Shown here one piece after another: positions 1-9,861 of a stretch of DNA of 64,000 bases. Source of the DNA: Hydrangea macrophylla (lineage: Eukaryota > Streptophyta > Magnoliopsida > Cornales > Hydrangeaceae); contig CM066994.1 of NCBI GenBank assembly GCA_033977485.1, positions 30,739,637-30,803,636 on the forward strand. Direction: 5' to 3'. Position 1 is the first letter of the stretch; every line of letters begins with the position of its first letter. The translations under genes were made by a program, and so were the position numbers. The notes under the pieces were generated by a model. The model made no database searches and had not been told where the DNA came from. It worked only from the letters and a program-made list of their open reading frames with translations.

Positions 1-1
1 A

Positions 2-334
2 GATAACTGGTTCCAGGCAACCAACCCAGAAGGGAGTCGAAGAGGCAATCAAGTGTCACGGGCAACCACTCAAATGCAGTCTGTAATCACCAGAGGAAAC
101 TCTGAACACATCCAGAATTATCACAAGAGACAGAGAAACAATGACAGAAAAGTTAGTCAGACAACCGTTCAGACACACACAAAGCAACGTGACATCTGTT
201 ACAACTGCGGAACATCTGGACATCACTCCAAAGAATGCACACCACCAAAACAACTCATAGAACAACATGTACAATGTTTCAATTGTGGAAAGACTGGACA
301 TGTACGCAAAGATTGCCTCGAACAAGAAGTTTAG
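2..334 (+). CDS. Partial retrotransposon gag with two CCHC zinc knuckles
   Basis: The frame is open from the left window edge to a stop at 332-334, so this is the C-terminal end of a longer Gag. Two zinc knuckles of the C-X2-C-X4-H-X4-C type are visible (CYNCGTSGHHSKEC at about 197-238 and CFNCGKTGHVRKDC at about 272-314), the nucleic-acid binding module of retroelement nucleocapsids. Two tandem knuckles, and the chromovirus-like sequence that follows, point to Ty3/gypsy. No protease, RT or integrase follows. Only about 220 bp separate the stop from the polypurine tract, so pol is either deleted or was never present in this element. The upstream part lies outside the window. Confidence 0.75.
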   Translation, partial: DNWFQATNPEGSRRGNQVSRATTQMQSVITRGNSEHIQNYHKRQRNNDRKVSQTTVQTHTKQRDICYNCGTSGHHSKECTPPKQLIEQHVQCFNCGKTGHVRKDCLEQEV

Positions 335-585
335 AACAATGCTCCACCACCACAAAGATCCAGAAAGAGAGCTCGCAGATCAGTGAATCAATTCTAGCAC
401 TGAACAGAATGGAAGAGCGAAGGTACCATACCCAATGCCAGAACTTTGAATCTTATATGGTGATGAATCAACTGATGGAAACCTCACAACCTTAGAATCT
501 GAGATGAGATTAGAACCTTGTACTTTCTGAGACCTAGCAATCTCTAGATTTCGAGGACGAAATACTCAAATAAGGTGGGTAGAGA
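335..585 (+). other. Retrotransposon 3' internal region ending in polypurine tract
   Basis: This short non-coding stretch links gag to the LTR. The phrase ATTTCGAGGACGAAAT at about 548-563 is typical of the end of gypsy chromovirus internal regions, and the purine-rich GGTGGGTAGAGA at about 574-585 is a plausible polypurine tract. I see no pol motif here in any frame. Confidence 0.55.
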
Positions 586-2046
586 TGTAGCACCTTGAAT
601 TTCCTTGGAAATTCCACGAAGGAATATTAGATTTAGTGATGTCACCATGGTCAGTTACAGAAGGTCCATTTGGAGACCTTAGTTAGGAATCTCTATATAT
701 ATGACCCTATAGTCAACGTCTTAACGGCATCAACACAATGATTTCCTAATCTAGTAATAAGAGTAGATAGTCGTAATCTCGACGTTTAAAACATCTATAA
801 TAAAATCATAGACAGATTCTTATACTTAGACTCGTACACATTCTTGTTCACATTCACATGTTCCATACCACTTATACTCATAGTAGCGCACGTTCACTAG
901 AACTCAGATACACAACCCAGTACATCTAGTCGAGAGTGGGACCCACACCACCACCCTTATTTGATCTTCCCTTATCTACCCTTGGACACATACAAATACC
1001 TACATGTATACACGTTTGAGTGCACCTACACTCGATAAACTCCCATCCACCCTCATCTATAAATATGCCTCATAACCCCCTCATATTACTCCCATTTAGC
1101 AGCACCTAAATCTGTTTCTACATATTGTCTTTAGAAGAGAAAAACCGAGAGTGAGAAGAAAGAGATTAGAAGGAAAAAAAAAACTCTATACACTCATACA
1201 TTGTGCACACTACACAACCCCCCATACCCTCTTTGTACACAGCACACACACACACCCACCCACATCCACATTTCTGTCCAGTCCAGAGGAAGGAGAAGAA
1301 GGCAGACGTGGAAGCAGAAAGGAGGGAGATCGGAGAAGAAAAGAAAAAGAGAACTAGTGGCTCTCTAAGGTAAACCCACACCCCAGGTTCATTTCTGGAC
1401 ATCTGCATGTCCTTAGATCATGTTTAGGACCACATGCAAAGCCCCAAATAGAGCCTTAAGCTCTTTACATGCCCCGGTCATCATTAAAGCTTCACCAATA
1501 AAGCTTGATTTTGAAACTATGACCAAAATCCATTTTTTTTACCCCAATCAGACCCCCCTTGGACCCAGATAGACCCCCCAAGAATAGCCTTCGATTTAGA
1601 CCTCGTTTGAATGGCCATGCAGGCCATTATTCTCACTTATGACCAAAACGATAATCCTCTGGTAGGAGATCTAAATGAATGAACCCAGTTCCCAGCTCAT
1701 GATATGTTGTAGAGGACCCGATTTCGGTCCTTTTGGCAGTGGTCTGAGGAATTTCCATGGAGAGGAGAGAGAGATATAGGCCTGGGAAGTTTCCCGGCGA
1801 GCTCAGACGGCGTCGGCGGCGTCGGGGTTGGCTGGAGAAGAATGAAACCCGCATGGGTTTTGGGTTATAACATCCGAGTCGGTCGGGGTCTGGGTATGGG
1901 TTGGTTTGTGAGTGTAAATGGGTAAGGGTGGTGATTAGGATCGGGTTTTAATAACCCATGGATTGGGTTTAATGGAACGGCGTTGTTTTGACGTCGGGCC
2001 GTGATCGGGAGAGAACTAATCCTATTTATACGCCTTAACGAACATT

Positions 2047-3342
2047 TGTTAGTACTTTTTTATCCTGTTTTTGTATATTTTTACTCCGTTTTCTAGTTTC
2101 TGACAGGTTTTGGAAGAAATCAACTAAACCAGACTAAACAGGGTGAAAAAGCAGAGTTAAAGAAGCTGAAAAAGCCAAGTCGCGCGCGCGACCCGCGCTC
2201 GCGAAAATCCGAGAATCGCTCGCGCGATCCGTTCGCGCGAGATCCCCAAAATCGCTCGCGCGATCCGCGCGCGCGAAGTCTCAAATGTCGCGCTCGCGCG
2301 ATATGGGTAAAAATCAAAGTTGCGTATTTCAGTATACTGAAGACTCCTGTGCAAACGAAACTGCAGAATGACGTCCAGATTGTAAACTACATCAGTTTCA
2401 GTCCGTTTCGAGTTGGAAAGGCTTCCAAAACTTGTTGTAAATCTATATATACCTTATTTTACTTTAATTAAAGGGTTGGCAATTCTTATACACACATTCT
2501 ACAACCATACTTCCAGCCATTGAAGAGAGGGAAACAAGGAGAAGAAGAAGAAGACCAAGGGTTTCCATGGCCTCCTCCATCAACTACTTGCCATCTATCA
2601 CTTCCATGGACGTCTAGATCATAGATCTAGGGTTTCAATGAAGCCCTAGACGAGTAATAGGGTTTAATTTATGCTTTTATTTTAGTTTTATTATGTATGG
2701 ATGACAGTCACATGTTTAGAGGATTTTTATAAATAAATCGTACTTTTACTGATTAAATCATTGCTTTCATAATTTATTCTTGTCTTAGATCTATTTTGAC
2801 TGTGATGTGCTCAACGATCTATTCTTGCTGTGCTTGTTTAGATTGTTTACATGTGATGCTGCTTTATTGATTTGTGCTATCAAGTATCCGAATAGTCCAT
2901 GCCTAGGATAGACGGATTAGATCACAACCCTAGTTTAGTGTGAGATAATTCGTGCTACCCGAAGATGGATTATGTTGGTGCTTGAACCATGATTATCTTC
3001 TTGTCGGAGGAATTGGGCTTGTAGCTACAATTCCCCATATTCATCCAACGTAATAAGCTAAAGTAATTCATAAATATTCCTATTATGAAGCTAGTGGTGG
3101 ATTTGCAATCCTAGGTTCCCTTAAATATTATTTAAAACAACTTTAATTGCTTTCATAGTTTAGATTTATTTTTATTGTTATTAGTTTAATTAAATCCAAA
3201 TCAAATCCGTTTTTCTTAGTTAATTAGACTTAGGTTTTAAAATTAAGAGCTGTAGTAATCAATCTCTGTGGGTTCGACCTTTACTTCCACACTGCAAATC
3301 TTTTGAAAAGTAAAGAACACTTTTTATATCTTGATTCTGACA
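2047..3342 (+). repeat. Nested solo LTR or LARD-like insert
   Basis: A block with different composition interrupts the surrounding LTR. It begins near TGTTAGTAC and ends near TTCTGACA. It contains a CpG-dense palindrome array and a short polyadenylation-like region. Near its end is GTGGGTTCGACCTTTACTTC, reminiscent of Tat/Athila LTR ends. I see no coding domain. The boundaries are approximate because no target duplication is visible. Confidence 0.35.
2178..2302. repeat. CpG-dense cluster of CGCGCG / TCGCGCGA palindromes
   Basis: About 125 bp contain many repeats of the theme CGCTCGCGCGA separated by AAAATC or AAGTCTC spacers. The density of CpG is far above that of the surrounding AT-rich sequence. 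Similar arrays of self-complementary CG words occur in some Tat/Athila-type LTRs. No protein-coding function is inferred for the short frames that cross it. Confidence 0.7.
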
Positions 3343-3719
3343 AGATCAATTTTTGTTCGGGGCGGGTCCGGGTCTTTGGTCCGGGTATCATTGTGTGTGT
3401 ACGTGGGTATCGGGTTTCGGTTCGGGTCTAATTGGGTTTTAGTTTTCAGGTTGGGTCGTGTTGAGTCTGCCAGTGGATCCGGGTTTGGTTTGGGTTAGGG
3501 TCAGCGGATTTGGGTTAGTTAGTGAGTATAATTGGGTTTGGGTTCGGGATTAGGTCCAACCCGAATGGGTTTTAGGTTGGGTTAGTTTGTGTTTATATAT
3601 GGTTCATCCATATTAAGTCGGGTCGAATCAGGGTTTAACCCAGCAGGTCACCCAGTTGGATTCCTTTGAAAGTGTATATGGATAACCCGTTTAGCATAGG
3701 GTCGGTTCGGGTTGACCAG

Positions 3720-5460
3720 GCGAGTTAGATATTATTATTATTATTATGATTATTAATATTAATAGATTTTAAATGATTCTAATTTTTATAAATAGTATTC
3801 AAATGTATTATTAGTGTATTTAAATTATAGAATATTATTATATAATATTTTATATATTCTGAGACTAATTATATTATTCTGAAAATATAATTAGTATTTA
3901 TTTAGTATGTATTAAATAAATAATAAATATTATATTTTCTTAGTATTTAAATATCTTTTAAATACTTATGAGCTTTAATAAATTATGAAAAATTAGGGAA
4001 GGGTTCCCAATGCCAATTTATAATATTCTTAATATACTATGTATAATTATAGTATGGTAATAATATAATTATTAATTATTTGGTAATTTATAAGTATAAA
4101 ATAAATAATTTTAAGGGTATTTAAATGAATATTAAATACCTATATGCAATTGTAAATTTCAGAAAAATAGGCCTCTTGTCCCTAGTAATGTTTTATACAA
4201 AATTATTAATTAATATTTCATATACTCTGTATATTATGGTTATATAATAGCATACGGTTATTATCTTTATGTATTATATAAATAATAAATATTACTTTTC
4301 TGTGGTATTTAAATAGTAATTAAATACTTATACAAGTTTATAAATTATAGGAAATTAGGGGAATGTCCCCAATGCTATTTTATGATATCTCAAGATCTAT
4401 AAAGCTATAATATTATAGTCTAGTATTTTTAATAATTAATAAGGAGCTATTTTATGAGTATGTTAATTATTAAAAATACCAAATAAGCTCTGAAAATTAT
4501 GGAATAAATACTGGAAGCATACTTTTATATCTAGTACCTAATAAAAATATTCCCAAGTGTTGGCTTCTATATTTAAGCATAATTATTTAATTAAAAGTTC
4601 TTTCATGGCTATTTTATGTAAATGAATGATCTTTAATAATTCATAATAATTAATCCAGGACTCCGAAAAATACGCGGTCACTTCCCAGAGTCTTAGAATA
4701 ATGCCTAGATCTTTCTCCTTAAGTCTCGTGACTTTTCAACTCGGTCAAAAATACAACTTGTCTTTAGGGGCCGCATTAGTATAGCAAGCCCTGCATTTTA
4801 CCCCGTAAAATGCGACGGACTCCGATTTGAGTCTAGTCAATGGCGTTGGACTTAGAATGACACGTAAATTACTACCTTGAGATTTATATCCTCATTTGGT
4901 AAAATTACCATTTTGCCCCTATAGTTGCACTCATTCTTTATTATTATTTCTTCCGTTTATGTTGTAGAACTTGACGATTATCTGCTTTTCGAGGATCGGT
5001 GACTCGAGGTGAGTTTCCTAACCTCACTCTAATCCTATTAAGATTAATTAAAGATACTTATAAGCTGTTGAAATGATGTGTTGTATAGTAATGCGTTGTG
5101 TATGATGCTATATCTTTTCCAGAATCTGTATCGCTATGATTACTCGTGATATGGTAGTGTTAGTGCCTACGTGAGCATGTCAAGGGTTTTATCTATATGT
5201 CTATTGGTATCAAATCCTTGTTATAAGATCCATGGTTTTATGATTATGTTTCCGCTGTTAAGATGATAAATGCACGCTTTGTGATGATTGCTAATCAGAA
5301 TAGTTAACGCATGGCATGGTAATGGAGTAAATGAAAGGAGTAGAGATGTATACGAGTGATTGATAATGGATACTTGCATTTTATGACACGAGTTAGTATG
5401 CATTGTATGAAGAGCGAGATGTGATTGAATGAGAAATGTGATCGAGAAAGAGAAGTGGAT
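3720..5460. other. AT-rich LTR interior without genes
   Basis: From 3720 to about 4640 the sequence is very AT-rich with many ATTAATTA and TATTAAAT words. From 4640 to 5460 it becomes more balanced and resembles the transcribed part of a chromovirus LTR. I see no convincing coding sequence. Confidence 0.5.
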
Positions 5461-5865
5461 TTGAGTTTAGTGCCAGTTGGGCGACAGTTAATGTGCCAGT
5501 TAGGCGACAGCTTGAGTGCCAGTTGGGCGATAGTTTGAATGCCAGTTGGACGACAGTTAATGTGCTAGTTAGGCAATAGTTTGAATGCCAGTTGGGCGAC
5601 AGTTAATGTGCCAGTTGGGCGATAGTTTGAATGCCAATTGGGTGACAGTTAATGTGCCAGTTGGGCGATAGTTTGAATGCTAGTTGGGCGACAGTTAATG
5701 TGCCAGTTAGGCAATAGTTTGAATGCCAGTTGGGCGACAGTTAATGTGCCAGTTGGGCGATAGTTTGAGTGTCAGTTGGGTGACAGTTAACGTGCCAGTT
5801 AGGCGACAGTCAGCGTGCCAGTAGGGCGATGGGAACAGGGCGACAGTCAGAGTGCCAGTCGGGTG
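5461..5865 (+). repeat. 23-bp tandem repeat array (46-bp dimer pattern)
   Basis: The unit GTGCCAGTTGGGCGACAGTT plus AAT repeats about 16 times. Units alternate between endings GACAGTTAAT and GATAGTTTGA, giving a 46-bp higher-order period. The last few units decay (CAGTAGGGCGATGGG, CAGTCGGGTGATGG). The array lies in the LTR tract upstream of its presumed 3' end. Confidence 0.9.
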
Positions 5866-6625
5866 ATGGATAGGTGAGAAAAAGATAGTGATGAGAATGT
5901 GTTGATGAGTGATACGTTTGGTTCTGATAAAGATTACGAGTTCATTGTTCAGGTCAGGGATTTAGCATCCCGACGCGAAGGTATTTGCAAGAGTTATGCA
6001 TCGACACGCACGCGCATGCTAACGAAAAAAGAATGTATTCTATGATGAAATGCGATTATATGCTTACTTATTTATATGCTTTTGTTGACACCTTTGCTAT
6101 GCCCGTGAAAGAATGCGTCTTTTGATAAGAGATTAACCGTATCCTAAGATACAGAACAATAACGTGAGTTGAGAGATATTTGTAGTTATTGATTATTGTG
6201 CGATTGATACTCTCACTCAACCTTGTTCCAAGGCTGATGGCATGTTACGCCCTGGGCATTCCTATGCCCAGAGTGTTGCAGGTTTAGAGATAGATAGAAG
6301 AGTTCAGAATGCAGTGCCGTGAAGCTATGGAGGATAAAGCCTTGCTGAAGATCTGATAGATAGTTTCTCTTGTTGTTTTTAAGCTTATGTAAATTGTTTA
6401 GTATGGCCTCTTGTATTAGGATTGATGTTATTGTAACTCTTGTTTAATTTCCGCCGCTATAATTATACTCTGATAAGTTTAAGTCATTCTTATGCTTTAG
6501 CATTTCCCTTATGATTGCATGGTGTGGAGTTAGAAGGAAAGGACGGTTAACATACTAGTCACGTGTCCACAGACCCATAAAGGAAATTTTAATTTTCCCT
6601 ATTTTTGGCTTACTCCGGGGCGTGA

Positions 6626-7048
6626 TAGAAGGCTTCTACCCAGGAGTAAGACTAGGCAAATGACGGCTCCGCTGAAGACGGTTATGCCGACGAGGACTAC
6701 CATGCTGACAACCACATCTATGTTAAGCTGAAGATTGAGATTAGATCGTAGTCTTTATATTTTAGGTTTGATATTTAGTATTTTTGCATTCAGGATATGT
6801 TGCCTTAAGACTTCAGTTCTTTTAATTGTTACAGACTTTGATTTTAATAGATTAGTAACTTTATTTTATATACAATGTTGAACTTAGAATATATATATTA
6901 CTGCCTTTTCAATTATTCTGTTGTTTAGAACTGTGTGGTGTGGACAATCATGTAACTTCATCAATCATGGCCTACGGATCCAAAAAGGAATTTATTTTCT
7001 CTATTTTTACTGTTCCGGTACGTGAATTGTTTGTTTGATAAACAACTA
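6626..7048. repeat. Second diverged LTR-end-like fragment
   Basis: The segment around 6930-7035 (GTGTGGTGTGGACAATCATG and then AAAAAGGAATTTATTTTC) mirrors the order of words at 6517-6620 (GCATGGTGTGGAGTTAG and then AAAGGAAATTTTAATTTTC). This suggests a partial duplicate of a related LTR end about 400 bp further on. The identity is moderate and the call tentative. Confidence 0.3.
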
Positions 7049-7057
7049 CTTTTAAGA

Positions 7058-7225
7058 TGAATACATTTTTGCTCACCCCCAAATTGCTCATCATCCTCTC
7101 CCATTCGCTAATGCAGTGTGACCCAGTATTAAATAATAATTAATTAAGAAAGTAAGTATTGAGCCCCACTGTATTAGCCAATGAGAGAGGAGGGTGAGCA
7201 ATTTTGGGGGGAGCAAAACTGCACT
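7058..7225. mobile_element. Mutator-type MITE, 168 bp, 9-bp TSD
   Basis: The element is nearly palindromic. The left arm reads TTTTTGCTCACCCCCAAATT and the right arm ends AATTTTGGGGGGAGCAAAAC; inner arms around CTCCCATTCGCTAATGCAG and TGTATTAGCCAATGAGAG also pair. It is flanked by CTTTTAAGA at 7049-7057 and 7226-7234, a perfect 9-bp target duplication as Mutator-like elements make. It has no coding capacity. Confidence 0.8.
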
Positions 7226-7462
7226 CTTTTAAGACAGACTATAAATATGGATAGTCACCAAGCACATGAGTTTATTTATAAATTCATTCACTTGTGAACT
7301 ACGTAATCAATTCTTTTAACTCTTTAAACAGCCCCTAAGAGTTAGTGCCCAATCCCTATCTTTATTAACTCTTAAACAAACTCTTTCAACATCATTCTGG
7401 TTGTTCATAACTAGGTTTAAAAGGGAAATGTGACTGAAGTCACAGAACTGGACCCTATTTCT

Positions 7463-7667
7463 GGGAAAATTCTACATTCAATCACTTAAAAAGTGATTGA
7501 CCTAAACCATTTGGACTTTCACATAATTTATTGGACTTTCACAGGATTTGTTTGGACAAATACTGTGAAGGTGCAAATGGATTTATGTGAAAGTTCAAAC
7601 AAATCCTGTAAATGTCCAAATGCTCAAGGTCAATCACTTTTTAAGTGATTGACTATAGAATTCTCCC
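7463..7667. mobile_element. Foldback MITE, about 205 bp
   Basis: Terminal inverted repeats are GGGAAAATTCTA on the left and TAGAATTCTCCC on the right. Subterminal TCAATCACTTAAAAAGTGAT and AATCACTTTTTAAGTGATTG are themselves palindromic. Flanks CCTATTTCT and TATTTTTGA may be a decayed 9-bp duplication. Non-coding. Confidence 0.75.
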
Positions 7668-7679
7668 TATTTTTGAATT

Positions 7680-8900
7680 CCTTCTGTGGCTTTACGGTAT
7701 CCAAACATATTTTGCCACATCATCTTTTTAGGATTTACTAGCTGAAGCAGCAACACACCAAATTAGCTCTCCCCTTCTTCCCAGTGTTATTTTGCCTTTA
7801 ATCATCACATGGGCTAAATATTCAATGCAACAGTTGCATTTAGTGACGTGGTACAATTAACCAATAAAATCCCTTTATTTATTCATTTGGCCCCTCTATT
7901 TCCATGGGGATCATCACTCCACATAACACAATTTTAAAATATGTGAGAGGGGATAAATGATGATATGATATACCCGTTTCATTCAATATTTAATCCATCA
8001 CGTGACATGAGAAATTATTCAATGAGCTCGTCACATACGTCATCGTGCTGATGTGGTGTGACAAATTAATGTTAACTATACACATGCCCCTATTTTCAGG
8101 GGATCAAGACATGTGGTTGGCAACATTTTACATTAGTAAATTGCCAAGCACTTGTCATGATCCACCATGGAATATGGGCATGTGTATGATTACGTTTGAG
8201 TGATCACACCACATCAGCGAGTAAATGTTGGGTATCACGGGATATCAGGTAGGATTTTATCCCCCCTCACAAATTTTAAATCGTTGTTGAGTTGGAGAAG
8301 TATTCCCTGAAAATAAGGGAGCTAGATGGATTATGCAATAGTTGCAATGAATATTTTTTCCAAGTCAGCATGATGACGTGTGATGGGCTAACTGAATAAT
8401 TTCTCGTGTCATGTGGTGGTTATTTCCAACCAGCTTTCATGATTTACCTATAAATCGGGTAGAGAGGATGTGTGTATGATTAAAATTGAGTAGTACTAGT
8501 AATAAAAATAAAAAAATAAAAATTGAGTAGTACATTAGCGCGGTTAAGTGTGACGGACACAGTAAATAATTTCTTGTGTCATGTGGTGGACCGGTGGTTG
8601 AGCTTGAACTTAATTATGTGGGAAGAAAAGGAGAGCCAATTCGGTGTATTGCAGCTTGAATTAGTAAAGGGCAATGCTAGGGGCACTAACAAAATTCACT
8701 AACACTTACTAACACACTCTATCTCTCTCCTAGTAGTACTGCAGGGTCCGCAATGGACCCCACAGTGCCACTAGGAGAGAAATAGAGTGTGTTAGTAAAT
8801 ATTAGTGAATTTTGTTAGTGCCCCAAATATTACTCATTAGTAAATCCTAAAAAGATGATGTGGCAAAACATGTTTGGATATACTGTAAACCACAAAGAGT
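7680..8900. mobile_element. Large foldback element (inverted arms about 0.5 kb)
   Basis: The left arm (CTGTGGCTTTACGGTATCC, CACATCATCTTTTTAGGATT, CACCAAATTAGCTCTCC at 7685-7775) reappears in reverse complement on the right (GGAGAGCCAATTCGGTG at 8630-8646, then AATCCTAAAAAGATGATGTG and GGATATACTGTAAACCACA at 8842-8895). Inner arms around CTGATGTGGTGTGAC (8049) and GTGATCACACCACATCAG (8201) pair as well. The whole 1.2 kb could fold into one long imperfect hairpin. The right arm is split by a separate MITE at 8669-8835. I see no coding domain. Confidence 0.75.
8669..8835. mobile_element. Mutator-type MITE nested in foldback arm, 9-bp TSD
   Basis: This 167-bp element starts GGGCAATGCTAGGGGCACTA and ends TAGTGCCCCAAATATTACTC, with long inner arms sharing AACACACTCTAT and ATAGAGTGTGTT. 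ATTAGTAAA at 8660-8668 and 8836-8844 is a perfect 9-bp duplication. Removing the element restores the continuous arm of the host foldback, so this insertion is the younger one. Confidence 0.85.
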
Positions 8901-9162
8901 ACGGATCATCCGTCTAAACATATTTTAATCTCTTATCCACATACGCGCTCATCTCGGATTTCCCAGGTTTATTCGCTTTCTTATTACCTCTAGATTCCTT
9001 TCCCCCGTCTCTCTCTCTCTCTCTCTCTATATATCTGTCTGTATATCTGCAAAAACAACGAAGATGATGGCGGGAAGACTCAGAGTCAGATCCCAATGTG
9101 AATTTACCAATTTATCCTCCGCTGACCTTCTCCCAAGCACGAAGATAAAGCTCAAAATTAAA

Positions 9163-9203
9163 TGACGTGACGTCCCAATTCTCAGACTCGACGTCACGTG
9201 TCC
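9163..9203 (+). promoter_or_regulatory. Cluster of ACGT-core (bZIP/ABRE-like) sites
   Basis: TGACGTGACGTCC at 9163-9175 and GACGTCACGTGTCC at 9190-9203 contain overlapping C-box (GACGTC) and G-box (CACGTG) cores. Such sites bind plant bZIP and bHLH factors. They lie about 65-105 bp upstream of a TATA box for the large + strand gene, a normal promoter distance. The regulatory role is inferred. Confidence 0.55.
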
Positions 9204-9266
9204 CTGAAACGAGAGGAACCTCTAGCCTTAAAAGCGAAGCAATTCCCCAATTCTAGAGAGAGAAAG

Positions 9267-9274
9267 TATATAAA
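9267..9274 (+). promoter_or_regulatory. TATA box of the large membrane-protein gene
   Basis: TATATAAA lies about 590 bp upstream of the inferred ATG and directly downstream of the ACGT cluster. Transcription would start near 9300, followed by AT and GA microsatellites in the leader. Confidence 0.55.
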
Positions 9275-9299
9275 GCACAGGCAGCGTGTGCATATATAT

Positions 9300-9596
9300 A
9301 TATATATATATAGATAGAGAGAGAGAGAGAGAGAGTCCTATTTGGATTTATATCTTACTGTATTTATCTGTTGTTGTGTATGTGTGTATATATATTATAT
9401 ATATATATATAATAATCGTGTCATAGATGCGAGCGTCTCGCGTTGTTGTCCGTTGATCTCTTACCCACCTTCTATCTGGACCGTCCACGTGTCCATCTTT
9501 GTTATGAAGTTTGTTCGTGATTTCTTCTTCCTCTGCTCTTCTTCTTCTTCATCTTCATGGAATTCCATTGATCGACTTGCAGGTTCTCACATTCTC

Positions 9597-9657
<61 letters not shown>

Positions 9658-9861
9658 CTATATTTTTGAGTGGTAAATCAGTAAATGTATGTATGCGGGC
9701 GATAATTTGATTTTGCAAACCTGTATTTTTGCGCTTAATTCTGAATTTTATTTTTCTTCTAGAGACTCATTAGATTGTTATTTTTATGGATAATTGAGCA
9801 GTGGATTGTGGTGGAATCGGTGTAAATTCGACCTTTAAGCAAGGGTTAGAGGGTAATTTCA
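9300..9861 (+). other. Probable 5' UTR with (CT)n tract and possible leader intron
   Basis: The leader contains (TA)n and (GA)n near 9293-9333 and a long (CT)n run at about 9600-9652. GCAG/GTTCTC at about 9582 could be a splice donor, and TTGAGCAG at about 9801 or TTCTTCTAG at about 9762 could be acceptors, giving a 5' UTR intron of about 180-220 bp. Pyrimidine-rich leader introns are common in plants, but splicing here is inferred. Confidence 0.4.

Larger units (their letters stand above)
586..6625 (+). repeat. Long gypsy-type LTR tract (composite, with nested insertion)
   Basis: The tract starts TGTAGCACC directly after the polypurine tract and appears to end near GGGGCGTGATA at 6615-6625. 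That end resembles the CGGGGTGTGACA ends of Tekay/Del-type LTRs. A TATA-like CTATAAATATG lies at about 1059. GAGGTGAG near 5006 resembles a leader motif shared with the intact gypsy LTR at 49937. GGGTCGGGT-like text occurs on both sides of the nested block (1860-1980 and 3360-3720), which supports one LTR split by an insertion. With the insert removed the LTR would be about 4.7 kb, long but not unheard of. It could instead be two adjacent LTR fragments, since I found no second LTR or target duplication to prove the limits. Confidence 0.45.

Noticed and set aside
5461..5865. Tandem array considered as a CRISPR array
   Set aside because: There are no unique spacers, the units are contiguous and the host is a plant.
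9342..9710. Open frame of 122 codons with a long Leu-Ser run
   Set aside because: It is a product of the (CT)n microsatellite in the leader of the large gene and lacks any conserved motif.
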